64,000 bases of DNA from Mucilaginibacter sp. (GCA_028288025.1 JAQBOM010000040.1:1-64000); one strand, 5' to 3'; shown: positions 50,407-59,223, counted from the first letter of the stretch. The notes: generated by a model not told the origin, from the sequence alone. Made by a program: numbers and translations.

Positions 50407-51285
50407 ATGAAAAAATTAATTTTTATAATGACGCTGATAACGATAGTGTTCTCGTCTTGTCTTAAGGACTCGAGATACGTTAATTTCCCAGCAGCTACGG
50501 GATTTGTGAATTTCCCGCAAAGCGGCCTGGCTGCGTTTGGCAGCGACGCGATGACTTCAGATACTTCTGTTGCCAAATTTGCCGTTAGTTATGCTACTAC
50601 AAACGCCAACCCGGCTATTTCGGTGACACTGGCGGTTGACCCCTCCCTGATGGCAGCCTATAATGCGGCAAACCCAGGCATCGTTTACCAAATTATGCCT
50701 GCAAGCGCGTATAAGTTGAGCACAACTTCCGTTAACATTGCTGCTGGGGCGCAGTATTCGTTTGTAACCTTAACCGTTTACAAAAATACGCTTGACCCTA
50801 CGGTAAGCTATATGCTGCCGATCAAGATCGCCAGCGCCACAGGCGGTACCATCAGCGCGAACCAGAGCGTACACTATTTTCACGTGATCGGTAATGATTT
50901 TGCAGGTGCATACTTGTATGATTATACCAGGATACCTGCAGCCGGTAACTTTGTTGGCCATCCAGGAGTTTTATTACCTGACAGCCCAACGCAATTAGAA
51001 GGCATAAGCAGTTATTTCGCGGCCACAGAACGCTATATTATTAACTTTACCAAAACAACAGTGGGTGGGGTTGCCATGTATTCAAACTTTACTGTTATTA
51101 TGAACCCTAGTGATTATCAAAGCATTTTCGTTGCAAACGGCCTTGCGATAACTACCGGGCCCACGCTGCCGAATTATACTGCCGGAACCTCATATACCTA
51201 TAACCAGGTTGTTCATGGTATATTTAAAATGCATTATATAACTGCTAGCGGCAGGGATGTAACAGATTACTATTACAAGCCCTGA
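50407..51285 (+). CDS. DUF1735 domain lipoprotein
   Basis: A lipoprotein with Cys18 in IVFSSCLKDSRY. The DUF1735 beta-sandwich domain follows (VTLAVDPSLMAAYNAANPGI, YKLSTTSVNIAAGAQYSF, YMLPIKIAS), then a C-terminal beta domain ending GRDVTDYYYKP. DUF1735 proteins are common third genes of SusCD loci and probably aid glycan or peptide capture at the cell surface. It begins 28 nt after susD and is followed by a strong terminator. Confidence 0.9.
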   Translation: MKKLIFIMTLITIVFSSCLKDSRYVNFPAATGFVNFPQSGLAAFGSDAMTSDTSVAKFAVSYATTNANPAISVTLAVDPSLMAAYNAANPGIVYQIMPASAYKLSTTSVNIAAGAQYSFVTLTVYKNTLDPTVSYMLPIKIASATGGTISANQSVHYFHVIGNDFAGAYLYDYTRIPAAGNFVGHPGVLLPDSPTQLEGISSYFAATERYIINFTKTTVGGVAMYSNFTVIMNPSDYQSIFVANGLAITTGPTLPNYTAGTSYTYNQVVHGIFKMHYITASGRDVTDYYYKP

Positions 51286-51309
51286 TCAAGCATTTGATTA
51301 ATTAAATTT

Positions 51310-51347
51310 AAAAAGCCACTCCAAAATTTTTGGAGTGGCTTTTTTTA
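51310..51347 (+). terminator. Strong terminator after the SusCD-DUF1735 operon
   Basis: AAAAAGCCACTCCAAAA pairs perfectly with TTTTGGAGTGGCTTTTT (17-bp stem) and runs into a T-tract; it could work in both directions. Confidence 0.92.
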
Positions 51348-51401
51348 TCGGCCATTTGTACCGTCCTGAAATAGGTTGACACGGCCGCTGCCGGAGTGAT
51401 A

Positions 51402-51809
51402 TTATTTCTTAGCCACACTAAACTTTCCAGGCCCGATGAAGAACAATCCCGCGAAAGCGATAGCGTCTTCAATGGCATGCGATGCGCCGTCTAAGCCCTC
51501 GCCTTTACCAAAGTTGAGGGCGATCGCTATAATAAGATTGATTATGAGTAACAAGCAAACCGGGCGAAATGCCAGCCCGATGACTAATAGCACCCCGCCT
51601 AAAGTTTCAACCAGGGCGCTTGAAAATCCCCACATGACCGGCCAAAATTGAATGCCGACATATTTTGTTGCGCCGCCTAACGCTTCCCACTTATTTATAC
51701 CACCCGTTAATTTGGGATAGCCATGGTAAATGAACATAATGCCCAGCCCGACCCTGATGATGAGAATACCGAAGTCGCGGTAGTTGCTTAATTTGTTTGA
51801 ACGTTTCAT
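51402..51809 (-). CDS. DoxX family membrane protein
   Basis: A 135-residue integral-membrane protein with four hydrophobic segments and the DoxX pattern: RDFGILIIRVGLGIMFIYHG, YPKLTGGINKWEALGGATK, GFSSALVETLGGVLLVIGLA, FRPVCLLLIINLIIAIALNF. DoxX-like proteins are linked to sulfur or oxidative-stress metabolism but most members are uncharacterised. The start at 51809 (MKRSNKLSNYRD) is preferred; an earlier ATG is inside the LD-carboxypeptidase gene. It follows that gene by 25 nt, so the pair may be co-transcribed. Confidence 0.88.
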   Translation of the reverse strand: MKRSNKLSNYRDFGILIIRVGLGIMFIYHGYPKLTGGINKWEALGGATKYVGIQFWPVMWGFSSALVETLGGVLLVIGLAFRPVCLLLIINLIIAIALNFGKGEGLDGASHAIEDAIAFAGLFFIGPGKFSVAKK

Positions 51810-51814
51810 GATTT

Positions 51815-51848
51815 GGAGATTAGAGATTAGTTGATCAGAGATTAGGGG
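51815..51848. repeat. Phrase repeat across the LD-carboxypeptidase stop codon
   Basis: GGAGATTAGAGATTAG (51815-51830) is the reverse complement of the first 16 nt of the phrase shared by 10735 and 27030. AGAGATTAG recurs at 51837 inside the last codons of the carboxypeptidase gene. Confidence 0.75.
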
Positions 51849-52770
51849 AAACATTAAAGTTGATGCGTACTTTGTCTTTTACCGATAAATTCACAGGCGC
51901 CCCCAGCACCAGGCTGCAATTATCGGGTATGTGGCCTGCGGGGAAGTCAAAGCATACGGGGTATTTGTATTCTTTTACGGCTTCCATGATAATCTCAGGT
52001 ACGGTTTGCCCGAAGGGGATGTCGTTATCTTTTACATCGGTAAAACCACCCACGATAAGCCCGGCCAGTCCCTGTAGCTTGCCGGCGCGTTTGAGGGTGC
52101 GTACCATGCGGTCGATGGCGTATAAATATTCGCCTACATCTTCAATAAACAATATTTTGCCGGAATAGTCGAGGTCGGAAACTGATCCGGAGGCCGCCAT
52201 CAGCAGCGATAAATTGCCGCCGACTAAAATGCCGTTGCCCTCGCCGCTGCGGTTTAAAGTATTTGAACTGAATTGGTAACTGAGATCTTCCCCGAAAAGG
52301 GCTTTTCGCAACGTCTCCAGCGATGCAGCAGAGGCGTCGGGTATATTTACCGGCATTTGCCCGTGGATGCTCTGCGCGCCGTATATAGTGAATAAATGGG
52401 TATGCAGCAGTGTAATATCGCTAAAGCCGACCAGCCATTTCGGGTGTTGCGCAAACCTGCTGAAATCGACCCGGTCGATCATCCGTATGGTGCCATAGCC
52501 GCCACGTGCGGCAATGATGGCCTTTATGCTGTCGTCGTCGATAAAATGCTGCATATCTTTTGCACGCAGCTCATCATCCCCGGCAAACTGGTGATAGCTG
52601 GCCTCAACGGTCTCGCCCAAAACCACTTCGAGGCCCCACGATTGAAGCAGGGTTATAGCGTCAGTCATGGGGTTGGGCAGTTTTTTAGCCGGGCAGGTGA
52701 TGGCAATTTTGTCTCCTTTTTTTAGATAGGGGGGGATGAGTCCGGAAGTAGCTGCATTAGGTTTATTCAT
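51835..52770 (-). CDS. LD-carboxypeptidase (S66 family)
   Basis: Cytosolic muramoyl-tetrapeptide LD-carboxypeptidase that removes the terminal D-Ala during murein recycling. Features: LKKGDKIAITCPAKKL, IIAARGGYGTIRMIDRVDF, the nucleophile Ser in LVGFSDITLLHTH, VGGNLSLLMAASGS, the catalytic Glu in LFIEDVGEYLYAIDRMV and His in FDFPAGHIPDN. The ATG at 52770 (MNKPNAATSGLIPPYLKKGD) is used; an upstream ATG at 52809 is possible. The length of 311 residues is normal. Confidence 0.92.
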   Translation of the reverse strand: MNKPNAATSGLIPPYLKKGDKIAITCPAKKLPNPMTDAITLLQSWGLEVVLGETVEASYHQFAGDDELRAKDMQHFIDDDSIKAIIAARGGYGTIRMIDRVDFSRFAQHPKWLVGFSDITLLHTHLFTIYGAQSIHGQMPVNIPDASAASLETLRKALFGEDLSYQFSSNTLNRSGEGNGILVGGNLSLLMAASGSVSDLDYSGKILFIEDVGEYLYAIDRMVRTLKRAGKLQGLAGLIVGGFTDVKDNDIPFGQTVPEIIMEAVKEYKYPVCFDFPAGHIPDNCSLVLGAPVNLSVKDKVRINFNVSPNL

Positions 52771-52881
52771 AGTTTGTATTAAAAGAAGCGGCAAGATAGT
52801 ACCGGGCACCTTACAAACTTACAAAACTTTCGGGGGGTGTTCAAGCTGTATCAGCTGTATACGATTGCAAGTATTTCACGT

Positions 52882-52948
52882 GTACCAGGTGTATCCAGGT
52901 GTATCCAGGTGTATCCAGGTGTGCCAGGTGTATCCAGGTGTGCCGGGT
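52882..52948. repeat. 10-bp tandem repeat (GTATCCAGGT)
   Basis: GTACCAGGT, three copies of GTATCCAGGT (52891-52920), GTGCCAGGT, GTATCCAGGT and GTGCCGGGT run head to tail. The period of 9-10 bp equals about one helical turn. Related CAGCTGTAT phrases flank it on both sides. It lies in the 288-nt divergent gap between the LD-carboxypeptidase and amidase genes; an open frame through it is not considered coding. Confidence 0.88.
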
Positions 52949-53059
52949 GGTACACTGTAATTACGTGGATTAGCTGTATCTCTTTCAAAAAATGGTATGC
53001 CTGATTTGGCGTATATTAATTCCGTTATTTGCTTACTTTAGCTATGTAAACATGGCATT

Positions 53060-53890
53060 ATGAAATTTCGCTTTCTTTATTTATTATCGGTCATCATTCT
53101 CCTTGCGTCCTGCTCACCCAAAGGTCCTTACGCGCTTACCAACAAGGTTTATAAAGAGAAAACCAAAGCTTACCTGGTTACGATAAATAAACAAACGCCG
53201 GATTCGTTGCGCGACAGCACCGGCGTGCTTATACCGTCGGCATGGGTAGGCACCGTTAATTTTGGCATACGCAAGGCAAACTATGTGATCATCCACTATA
53301 CAGCGCAGGATTCGGTACAGCAAACGCTGAAAACTTTTACCGTCGCCAGCACACAAGTGAGCGCGCATTACGTGGTTGCCAAAAATGGGGAGGTTTTTCA
53401 TATGGTAAACGACTATCTCCGCGCCAATCATGCCGGTGTGGGCCGTTGGGGCAGCGTTACAGATATGAACAGCTGCTCGATAGGTATTGAAATAGATAAT
53501 AACGGCAGCGAGCCCTTTACCGATGCACAGGTTAAAAGCCTGCTGGCACTGCTGGCCCAATTGAAAACGAATTACAATATCCCAACGGCCAACTTTATCG
53601 GCCACCAGGATTTCGCGCCAAAGCGTAAACCCGACCCAGGGCCGCTATTTCCGTGGAAAACGCTTGCACAGCATGGCTTCGGTTACTGGAGTGAGGATGT
53701 GCTTGAACTGGCCCCCGATAAATTTGATTACAAAATAGCGTTGCGCCTGGTAGGCTATGATACTTCGGACATCAACGCGGCCATAGTAGCATTCAAGCGC
53801 CATTTTGTGCAAACTGATATAACGCCGCAGCTAACACAACTGGATTTAAATATTCTGAACAACGTGTATAAAAAATACGCGGCGCTGTAG
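53060..53890 (+). CDS. N-acetylmuramoyl-L-alanine amidase, AmpD-like lipoprotein
   Basis: The lipobox LLASC (Cys18) marks a periplasmic or outer-membrane lipoprotein. The Amidase_2 domain has zinc ligands His in VIIHYTAQDS, His in NHAGVGRWG and the GHQDFAPKRKPDPGPLFPW segment with the last ligand. It cleaves the amide between MurNAc and L-Ala in peptidoglycan. The C-terminal about 65 residues form a PGBD-like helical segment (YDTSDINAAIVAFKRHFVQT). The length is 276 residues. Together with the LD-carboxypeptidase gene upstream this suggests a murein-recycling neighbourhood, although the two are divergent. Confidence 0.92.
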   Translation: MKFRFLYLLSVIILLASCSPKGPYALTNKVYKEKTKAYLVTINKQTPDSLRDSTGVLIPSAWVGTVNFGIRKANYVIIHYTAQDSVQQTLKTFTVASTQVSAHYVVAKNGEVFHMVNDYLRANHAGVGRWGSVTDMNSCSIGIEIDNNGSEPFTDAQVKSLLALLAQLKTNYNIPTANFIGHQDFAPKRKPDPGPLFPWKTLAQHGFGYWSEDVLELAPDKFDYKIALRLVGYDTSDINAAIVAFKRHFVQTDITPQLTQLDLNILNNVYKKYAAL

Positions 53891-53899
53891 TTCACAACT

Positions 53900-54913
53900 T
53901 CATTTTTTGAGCAGGTATTCGATAATGCGCTCTTCGGGTTTAAAAGGCGCAAGGTGTGCCAGGCCGAGCGATGTTACGGCTGCGTCGATAATTTGCTGTT
54001 CATTTACATCAACCGGCCGACTCTGCTTTGCCAGGAAGTACTTCCCGGCATCCAGCATCGCCTTTAACGGGATAAGGCCAACCAGTTCACTCCCGGTGAC
54101 TTGTACGCCACGTTTGGCGGCTTTAGCGCATACTTCCTCGAAGGCTATATGTAACGGCGTTATTTCAATATTCGTGAGATTCATGGATACCTGGGCTATG
54201 CCGTATTCCGGGATATGCCAGCCTATGGCTTTAACCGCTTTTAACGTACCGGGAATAGATGCAGGCTTGCCTGCGTCATCGCGCACAACCCGTCCGGACT
54301 CGCGCACATCGCGGGCTATTTCATTGGCCAGGGGTACTGATGTGGTATCCAGGTTTACATTGTAGGCAATCAAAAAATCACGCGCGCCGATCACTGTGGC
54401 GCCACGTTTAATATCCAATTCAGCAGGCCCGAAATCGGGTTTCCAGCCCGATAATTTTATCTTCTTAAAAAAACCTTCATATTCACCGGCACGTATCACC
54501 GAAAGGTTATGGCGGGTTTTATCAGGTTGGGCATGTTCGTATAAATAAACTGGAATATGCAATTCTTCGCCCACCCTTTTTGCAAGCTTTATGGCGTATT
54601 CAACCGTTTCGGCCATGCCGATATTGGCGATAGGGATCAGCGGGCAAACATCAGTAGCTCCCATGCGGGGATGTTCGCCTTTATGGGTTGCCATATCGAT
54701 CAGCTCACCTGCTTTTTTGATTGCTAAAAAAGCGGCATCGATAACCGGCTGAGGCTCACCTGCAAATGTAAATACCGTCCGATTGGCTCCCTTGCTGGGA
54801 TCAACATGCAGCAGCTTTACCCCGTCGACGGATTCAATGGCAGCTTTTATCTGCCCGATAGTAACCGGGTCAGCTCCTTCGCTAAAATTTGGGACGCATT
54901 CTATTAACTTCAT
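53900..54913 (-). CDS. ftcD: Glutamate formimidoyltransferase
   Basis: Transfers the formimino group from N-formimino-glutamate to tetrahydrofolate in histidine degradation. Signatures: MKLIECVPNFSEGADPVTIG, LHVDPSKGANRTVFTFAGEP, HKGEHPRMGATDVCPLIPI and PVYLYEHAQPDKTRHNLSVI. At 337 residues it is the stand-alone formiminotransferase domain, without cyclodeaminase. The other hut genes are not in this window. It lies 13 nt downstream of an HxlR regulator gene, same strand. Confidence 0.94.
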   Translation of the reverse strand: MKLIECVPNFSEGADPVTIGQIKAAIESVDGVKLLHVDPSKGANRTVFTFAGEPQPVIDAAFLAIKKAGELIDMATHKGEHPRMGATDVCPLIPIANIGMAETVEYAIKLAKRVGEELHIPVYLYEHAQPDKTRHNLSVIRAGEYEGFFKKIKLSGWKPDFGPAELDIKRGATVIGARDFLIAYNVNLDTTSVPLANEIARDVRESGRVVRDDAGKPASIPGTLKAVKAIGWHIPEYGIAQVSMNLTNIEITPLHIAFEEVCAKAAKRGVQVTGSELVGLIPLKAMLDAGKYFLAKQSRPVDVNEQQIIDAAVTSLGLAHLAPFKPEERIIEYLLKK

Positions 54914-54926
54914 GTAGCTAACTGTT

Positions 54927-55259
54927 TTACAATCCCTTTGTGCGCTGCTTACCCCATTTGATCATTTCGGCAACAACCGGCGTTAAGGTAAAACTATAGG
55001 TGGTAAGCTTATAATCAATGGTTACAGGGTAGGAGTTATTGACGATACGGATAATGAGTTTATTGGATTCGAGGTCCTTTAATTCTTTGGATAGCACCCG
55101 GGTGGTAATGGCGGGAACACTGCGCTGCAAATCGCGGAACCGGCTTTTGCCATCAAACATTGACATTAAAATGGGCAGCTTCCATTTACCGTTTATTATG
55201 GATAAGGTATCCTGTACGTAGGTTATTTTATCCTGGAGAGTGGTGATGTCATTTTTCAT
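54927..55259 (-). CDS. HxlR family transcriptional regulator
   Basis: A 110-residue winged helix with the HxlR pattern DTLSIINGKWKLPILMSMFD, GKSRFRDLQRSVPAITTRVL, SKELKDLESNKLIIRIVNN and TYSFTLTPVVAEMIKWGKQ. The usual Cys near the N-terminus is not present, so thiol or quinone sensing of the YodB/HypR type is not suggested. It lies directly upstream of ftcD and may control it. Confidence 0.92.
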   Translation of the reverse strand: MKNDITTLQDKITYVQDTLSIINGKWKLPILMSMFDGKSRFRDLQRSVPAITTRVLSKELKDLESNKLIIRIVNNSYPVTIDYKLTTYSFTLTPVVAEMIKWGKQRTKGL

Positions 55260-55324
55260 TTGATATACTTCGGGTTGGTAGTATCAAATGTATATCAAAA
55301 AGTTGACTTGTCAAAATACGAGAG

Positions 55325-55357
55325 AGACCTACGAAGTCTCGAAGACTTCGTAGGTCT
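55325..55357. repeat. 33-bp perfect palindrome
   Basis: AGACCTACGAAGTCT (55325-55339), CGA, then AGACTTCGTAGGTCT (55343-55357). It lies in the spacer between the HxlR 5' end and the ferredoxin 3' end. The ACCTACGAAGTCT phrase is a known style of dispersed Bacteroidota palindrome. It may also serve as a terminator stem, but no T-run is present. Confidence 0.8.
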
Positions 55358-55367
55358 GATTGGGTAT

Positions 55368-55685
55368 TTATTCCTCCCCCTTTATCCTGAAAATCATCCC
55401 GTCCATATCCTCGTTGATGCGTAGCTGGCAGGCCAGGCGGCTGTCGTGGCTTGCATCGGGAAGGGTATCCAGCAGGTCGAGCTCAGCATCTGTTGGGTGG
55501 AAATATTGTTCAGGGCCTTCAACTACCTGCACATGGCAGGTCGCGCAAAGCGCCATACCGCCGCAGGTAGCCAAAATGTTATGATCAGATGCTTTTAAAA
55601 CTTCCATCAGGCTCAGGCTGATGCCTTCCGGTATTTCTACGGGCTCTCGACGGCCCTGGCGATCCTCAATTGTAATATTTATCAT
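55368..55685 (-). CDS. [2Fe-2S] ferredoxin (adrenodoxin-type)
   Basis: A small electron carrier with Cys41, Cys47, Cys50 and Cys86 (TCGGMALCATCHVQVVEG and LACQLRI), which is the C-x5-C-x2-C...C spacing of vertebrate-type ferredoxins. The length of 105 residues is typical. It starts 1 nt beyond the stop of the ferredoxin-NADP reductase gene, so the two are one unit and likely redox partners; the final electron acceptor is not encoded here. Confidence 0.92.
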   Translation of the reverse strand: MINITIEDRQGRREPVEIPEGISLSLMEVLKASDHNILATCGGMALCATCHVQVVEGPEQYFHPTDAELDLLDTLPDASHDSRLACQLRINEDMDGMIFRIKGEE

Positions 55686-55686
55686 A

Positions 55687-56697
55687 TCAAAAGGCGGTTA
55701 CGCCATACACAGTGGTATACTTAAAGCTTAATTTTTGATCGGGGTAAACCAGTTTGAAAGCGCTTTGGGCCATCAGGGCGGCTTCGTGAAAACCGCAAAG
55801 GATAAGCTTCAGCTTGCCGGGATAAATGTTAATATCGCCGATAGCATAAACACCAGGTACGTTGGTGCTGTAATCAACGGTATCAACCATAATGGCCGAT
55901 TTATCCACGTTTAATCCCCATTCTGCAATCGGGCCAAGTTTTGGTGTGAGGCCGAATAGCGGGATCAGGTTGTCGGCTTCGATAACAGAAATTTCATTAT
56001 CTCTTCCAACTATCTCCACCTGCTGCAGATGCCCGTTGCCGTTGATAGCTTTTATATGCGCCTGCAGGATGAGGTTGATACGGCCTTGTGACGCCAGTTC
56101 AAAAACTTTTTCAGCCGAATCGGGCGCGCCGCGGAAAGTGTCGCCACGGTGTATCAGGGTAACTTCTTCAGCAATATCGGCCAGGAAAATGGTCCAGTCA
56201 AGCGCCGAATCGCCGCCGCCTGCCAGTATAACTTTGCGTCCGCGATAAGCCTCGGGATTTTTCACCATATAGGCTACACCTTTCCCTTCAAATTCTTCGA
56301 GATTATCAATAGCCGGCTTACGGGGCTCAAAGCAGCCGAGGCCGCCTGCGATCACCACCACCTTGCTGTGTACTTCGGTGCCATCACTGGTTTGCGTAAC
56401 GAATGATCCATCCTCCAGCTGCTGTAATTCATTTACCCTTTCGCCTAATGAAAAGGTGGGTTTAAAAGGCTCGATCTGCTCCATTAAGCCGTCAACCAGT
56501 TGCTGGGCATTGATCGTTGGGAAGCCCGGTATATCGTAGATGGGTTTTTGGGGATATATCTCCGAAAGCTGGCCGCCAACCTGGGGCAGTACGTCGATCA
56601 AATGACAGCGCATTTTTAATAATCCCGCCTCGAATACCGCGAATAAACCAACCGGCCCAGCCCCTATAATGCAAATATCTGTAGTTATTAGTTCCAT
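55687..56697 (-). CDS. Ferredoxin--NADP reductase-type FAD oxidoreductase
   Basis: Thioredoxin-reductase-like FNR: FAD site IIGAGPVGLFAVFEAGLLKM, the PQVGGQLSEIYPQKPIYDIP segment typical of this subgroup, the NAD(P) site VILAGGGDSALDWTIFLADI, and the ATNVPGVYAIGD-like GVYAIGDINIYPGKLKLIL. There is no CxxC disulfide motif of thioredoxin reductase, supporting ferredoxin reductase. The length is 336 residues from 56697, preferred over an ATG 27 nt upstream. It precedes the ferredoxin gene in the same unit. Confidence 0.9.
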   Translation of the reverse strand: MELITTDICIIGAGPVGLFAVFEAGLLKMRCHLIDVLPQVGGQLSEIYPQKPIYDIPGFPTINAQQLVDGLMEQIEPFKPTFSLGERVNELQQLEDGSFVTQTSDGTEVHSKVVVIAGGLGCFEPRKPAIDNLEEFEGKGVAYMVKNPEAYRGRKVILAGGGDSALDWTIFLADIAEEVTLIHRGDTFRGAPDSAEKVFELASQGRINLILQAHIKAINGNGHLQQVEIVGRDNEISVIEADNLIPLFGLTPKLGPIAEWGLNVDKSAIMVDTVDYSTNVPGVYAIGDINIYPGKLKLILCGFHEAALMAQSAFKLVYPDQKLSFKYTTVYGVTAF

Positions 56698-56773
56698 TGA
56701 AGTTTTACTTATTATGACAGGCAAATGTACCGATCTAGATAACCGGAATGCGATGACAAATAGTAATATGCGA

Positions 56774-57673
56774 TTACTTTAAGTTATAAGTAGAAAGGCA
56801 AAAGCGTTTAAACAAGTTGGTTAATTGCGAATGTTTGCCATGTAACTGGATAAACTGGAACGTGCGGAAGATATCCAGCCCTTTTATCTCGATAATGCTC
56901 AATTCATTATACTTTAATTCGCTGAACACCGATTGGATCGACAGGAAGGTAGCGGTTTCGGAATACAGCAGGTATTGCTTGATCGCGATGCTGCTTTCGA
57001 GCGTTATCTCTACGTTCAGGTCTTTAGGGTTTATCCCGGCTTTGGTAAGGGCGTTAAAGATAATATCCAGCGTGCCGGAGCCGGCTTCGCGGAGGATCAA
57101 AGGGATAGTCAATAATTGCTTTGGTGTGATCTCAGTTTTTTTTGATAGCTGGTTATTTGCCCGCGTAACCAGCACGATCTCGTCCTTGGCAAAAGGCGCA
57201 TACGCGATCTGGGGGTAATGTGCAGCCCCTTCAACAATGGCAATGTCGACCTTGCCAGCCAATGCCAATTGGGTGATCATGTCGGTATTGCCCTGTACAA
57301 AGGTAAAGTCGATAGCCGGGTAATTTTTTTTAAACAGGGCCAATATTTTGGGCAGAATAGTTTGCGCTACCGTTGTGCTTGCGCCGATGTGCAGGGTGCC
57401 GGCTTCCATATTGCTCAGCTGAGCAAGCTCAGTTTCCAGTTCGGTATAGGTTTGGAAGATCCGGTCGGCGTATTGCAGCAATATCTTTCCGGCCGGGGTT
57501 AACATGATGCTGTTGCCGTTGCGAATAAATAGCTGCGCGTTTAACTGGTGCTCCAGCTCTTTGATATGTTTGGTAACAGCCGGTTGGGTAATGAACAGCT
57601 CGGCAGCAGCCTTCGTAAAGCTTAGCCGCGTTGCTACCGTATAAAATACCTTTAGCCGGAAATCGAAGATCAT
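56774..57673 (-). CDS. LysR family transcriptional regulator
   Basis: A 299-residue protein with the LysR-type HTH (VATRLSFTKAAAELFITQPA, VTKHIKELEHQLNAQLF) and a periplasmic-binding-like effector domain (GTLHIGASTTVAQTILPKIL, AIVEGAAHYPQI). The effector is unknown. It is the first gene upstream of the FNR-ferredoxin pair, on the same strand and 76 nt away, so autogenous or local control of the redox pair is possible. Confidence 0.93.
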   Translation of the reverse strand: MIFDFRLKVFYTVATRLSFTKAAAELFITQPAVTKHIKELEHQLNAQLFIRNGNSIMLTPAGKILLQYADRIFQTYTELETELAQLSNMEAGTLHIGASTTVAQTILPKILALFKKNYPAIDFTFVQGNTDMITQLALAGKVDIAIVEGAAHYPQIAYAPFAKDEIVLVTRANNQLSKKTEITPKQLLTIPLILREAGSGTLDIIFNALTKAGINPKDLNVEITLESSIAIKQYLLYSETATFLSIQSVFSELKYNELSIIEIKGLDIFRTFQFIQLHGKHSQLTNLFKRFCLSTYNLK

Positions 57674-57713
57674 GGCTAAAGGTAATAATATTTTGGAGCC
57701 TTAACTGGCTGCC

Positions 57714-57731
57714 GACGCGAAGCATCGCGTC
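57714..57731. repeat. GACGCG palindrome (dispersed phrase)
   Basis: GACGCG-AAGCAT-CGCGTC (57714-57731), followed by CCCTACG. This short palindrome abuts the stop codon of the small membrane protein and lies before the LysR gene. It is of a type seen often in Bacteroidota spacers. Confidence 0.6.
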
Positions 57732-57732
57732 C

Positions 57733-57948
57733 CTACGCTGTTTTTTTGGAGGTTGCGATGATCACTATACCGCCTATTAACAATATCCCACCCAAATAAG
57801 GCGGCCAGTTAACTGTTTTTTGCCTGTCGGCTGAAATTTGAATAGGGCCGGCGTCAACGATCTTTTCTTTTTTGGTATAGGTGAAGCCTGTCCAGATAAG
57901 CATAACTGCCCCGACGACTATAAGTACAATTCCAATGGTTCGGTTCAT
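57733..57948 (-). CDS. Small two-span membrane protein (DUF3185-like)
   Basis: A 71-residue protein with two transmembrane segments: RTIGIVLIVVGAVMLIWTGF and YLGGILLIGGIVIIATS, and a short basic loop between them (TYTKKEKIVDAGPIQISADR). This layout matches the DUF3185 family of small membrane proteins of unknown role. It precedes the LysR gene on the same strand, 60 nt away. Confidence 0.75.
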   Translation of the reverse strand: MNRTIGIVLIVVGAVMLIWTGFTYTKKEKIVDAGPIQISADRQKTVNWPPYLGGILLIGGIVIIATSKKTA

Positions 57949-58122
57949 GGCGTTGGTTTATAGTAGAAGACAAAACGAGCGAAATTGTTTGGCATGGCGT
58001 AGAGTTGACTCACCCGGTCATTGCTTCGCTCGACAAAGAGGGTGAAATAATTCAAAAGCAAACCACTCAATTATTATCCATTCCTATTTTATTCATAGCT
58101 TAGTATCACCAATTAACCCGTT

Positions 58123-59070
58123 ATGGAACCCATTAAAATAGCGACCGCGCAGTTTGAAAACAAGAGCGGCGATAAGGCATATAACCTGCAAATGATCAAA
58201 AAACTTTCAGGACAAGCGGCGTCCGAAGGTGCAAATGTGATCGCTTTTCATGAGTGCTCGGTAACCGGCTATTCATTTGCGCGGCATTTTTCGCGGGAGC
58301 AGATGCTGGAGATTGCTGAGTTTATTCCCGATGGACCAGGCGTACGGGCATTAACGGAAATCGCCGGGGAATATAACATTGCTATTTTAGCCGGGCTGTT
58401 TGAGAGGGACGCCGACGATAAAATATATAAAGCCCAGGTTTGTGTTGACAAAAATGGGTTGGTCGCCAAATTCCGCAAGCTTCATCCCTTTATTAATAAG
58501 CACATTACGCCGGGGGACGAATACGTTGTTTTTGACCTATACGGCTGGAAGTGCGGTATTTTGATTTGTTACGACAACAATATTTTTGAAAACGTGAGAG
58601 CAACCAAATTGCTTGGCGCGGATATTATTTTTATGCCGCATGTTACCATGTGCACGCCGTCTACCCGTCCTGGCGCAGGTTTTGTCGACCCGGCATTGTG
58701 GGAAAACAGGGAAGCCGACCCAACATCATTGCGAAAGGAATTTGAGGGATTAAAGGGGCGGGAGTGGCTGATGAAGTGGTTGCCCGCACGGGCGTATGAT
58801 AATGCGATATACGCCATTTTCTCGAACCCGATAGGCATGGACGACGATCAATTGAAAAACGGTTGTTCGATGATCATTGACCCTTACGGGGATATTATTG
58901 CCGAATGCCGTAAGCTGGATAATGATATCGCTATAGCCACCATTACACCGGATAAGCTTGAAAAGGCGGGCGGCTACCGCTATATGAAGGCCCGCCGGCC
59001 GGAACTGTACAGGGACATCATCGGCCAGCCGCATGTTTCCGAACAAAAGGTGGTGTGGCTTGAAGAATAG
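58123..59070 (+). CDS. Carbon-nitrogen hydrolase (nitrilase family)
   Basis: A nitrilase-superfamily amidase with the Glu-Lys-Cys triad: Glu in VIAFHECSVTGYSF, Lys in AKFRKLHPFI and Cys in CGILICYDNNIFEN. The C-terminal half has YDNAIYAIFSNPIG and GCSMIIDPYGDIIAE, as usual. The length of 315 residues is slightly longer than many amidases. The substrate is not known. It stands alone before a GH53 gene. Confidence 0.9.
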   Translation: MEPIKIATAQFENKSGDKAYNLQMIKKLSGQAASEGANVIAFHECSVTGYSFARHFSREQMLEIAEFIPDGPGVRALTEIAGEYNIAILAGLFERDADDKIYKAQVCVDKNGLVAKFRKLHPFINKHITPGDEYVVFDLYGWKCGILICYDNNIFENVRATKLLGADIIFMPHVTMCTPSTRPGAGFVDPALWENREADPTSLRKEFEGLKGREWLMKWLPARAYDNAIYAIFSNPIGMDDDQLKNGCSMIIDPYGDIIAECRKLDNDIAIATITPDKLEKAGGYRYMKARRPELYRDIIGQPHVSEQKVVWLEE

Positions 59071-59223
59071 AAAACTTCGGGAATAAGATATTTCAAGTCC
59101 TTTGCTTTGGAGAGGACTTAGCTGAGGCCCTTTGTAAAAATTCCGCTATAAAAGTAAATCTTCTCAAATAATTGTCACTTGTACATTTTTAAATTTTATC
59201 TTAGCGTTACCAATTTAACCACC

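Noticed and set aside
52880..52950. Tandem repeat considered as a CRISPR array
   Set aside because: Units are 9-10 bp head to tail without spacers, and there are no cas genes nearby.
52736..52960. Plus-strand frame through the GTATCCAGGT repeat
   Set aside because: Its sequence (CIQVCQVYPGVPG) is a translation of the tandem repeat and starts inside the LD-carboxypeptidase gene.
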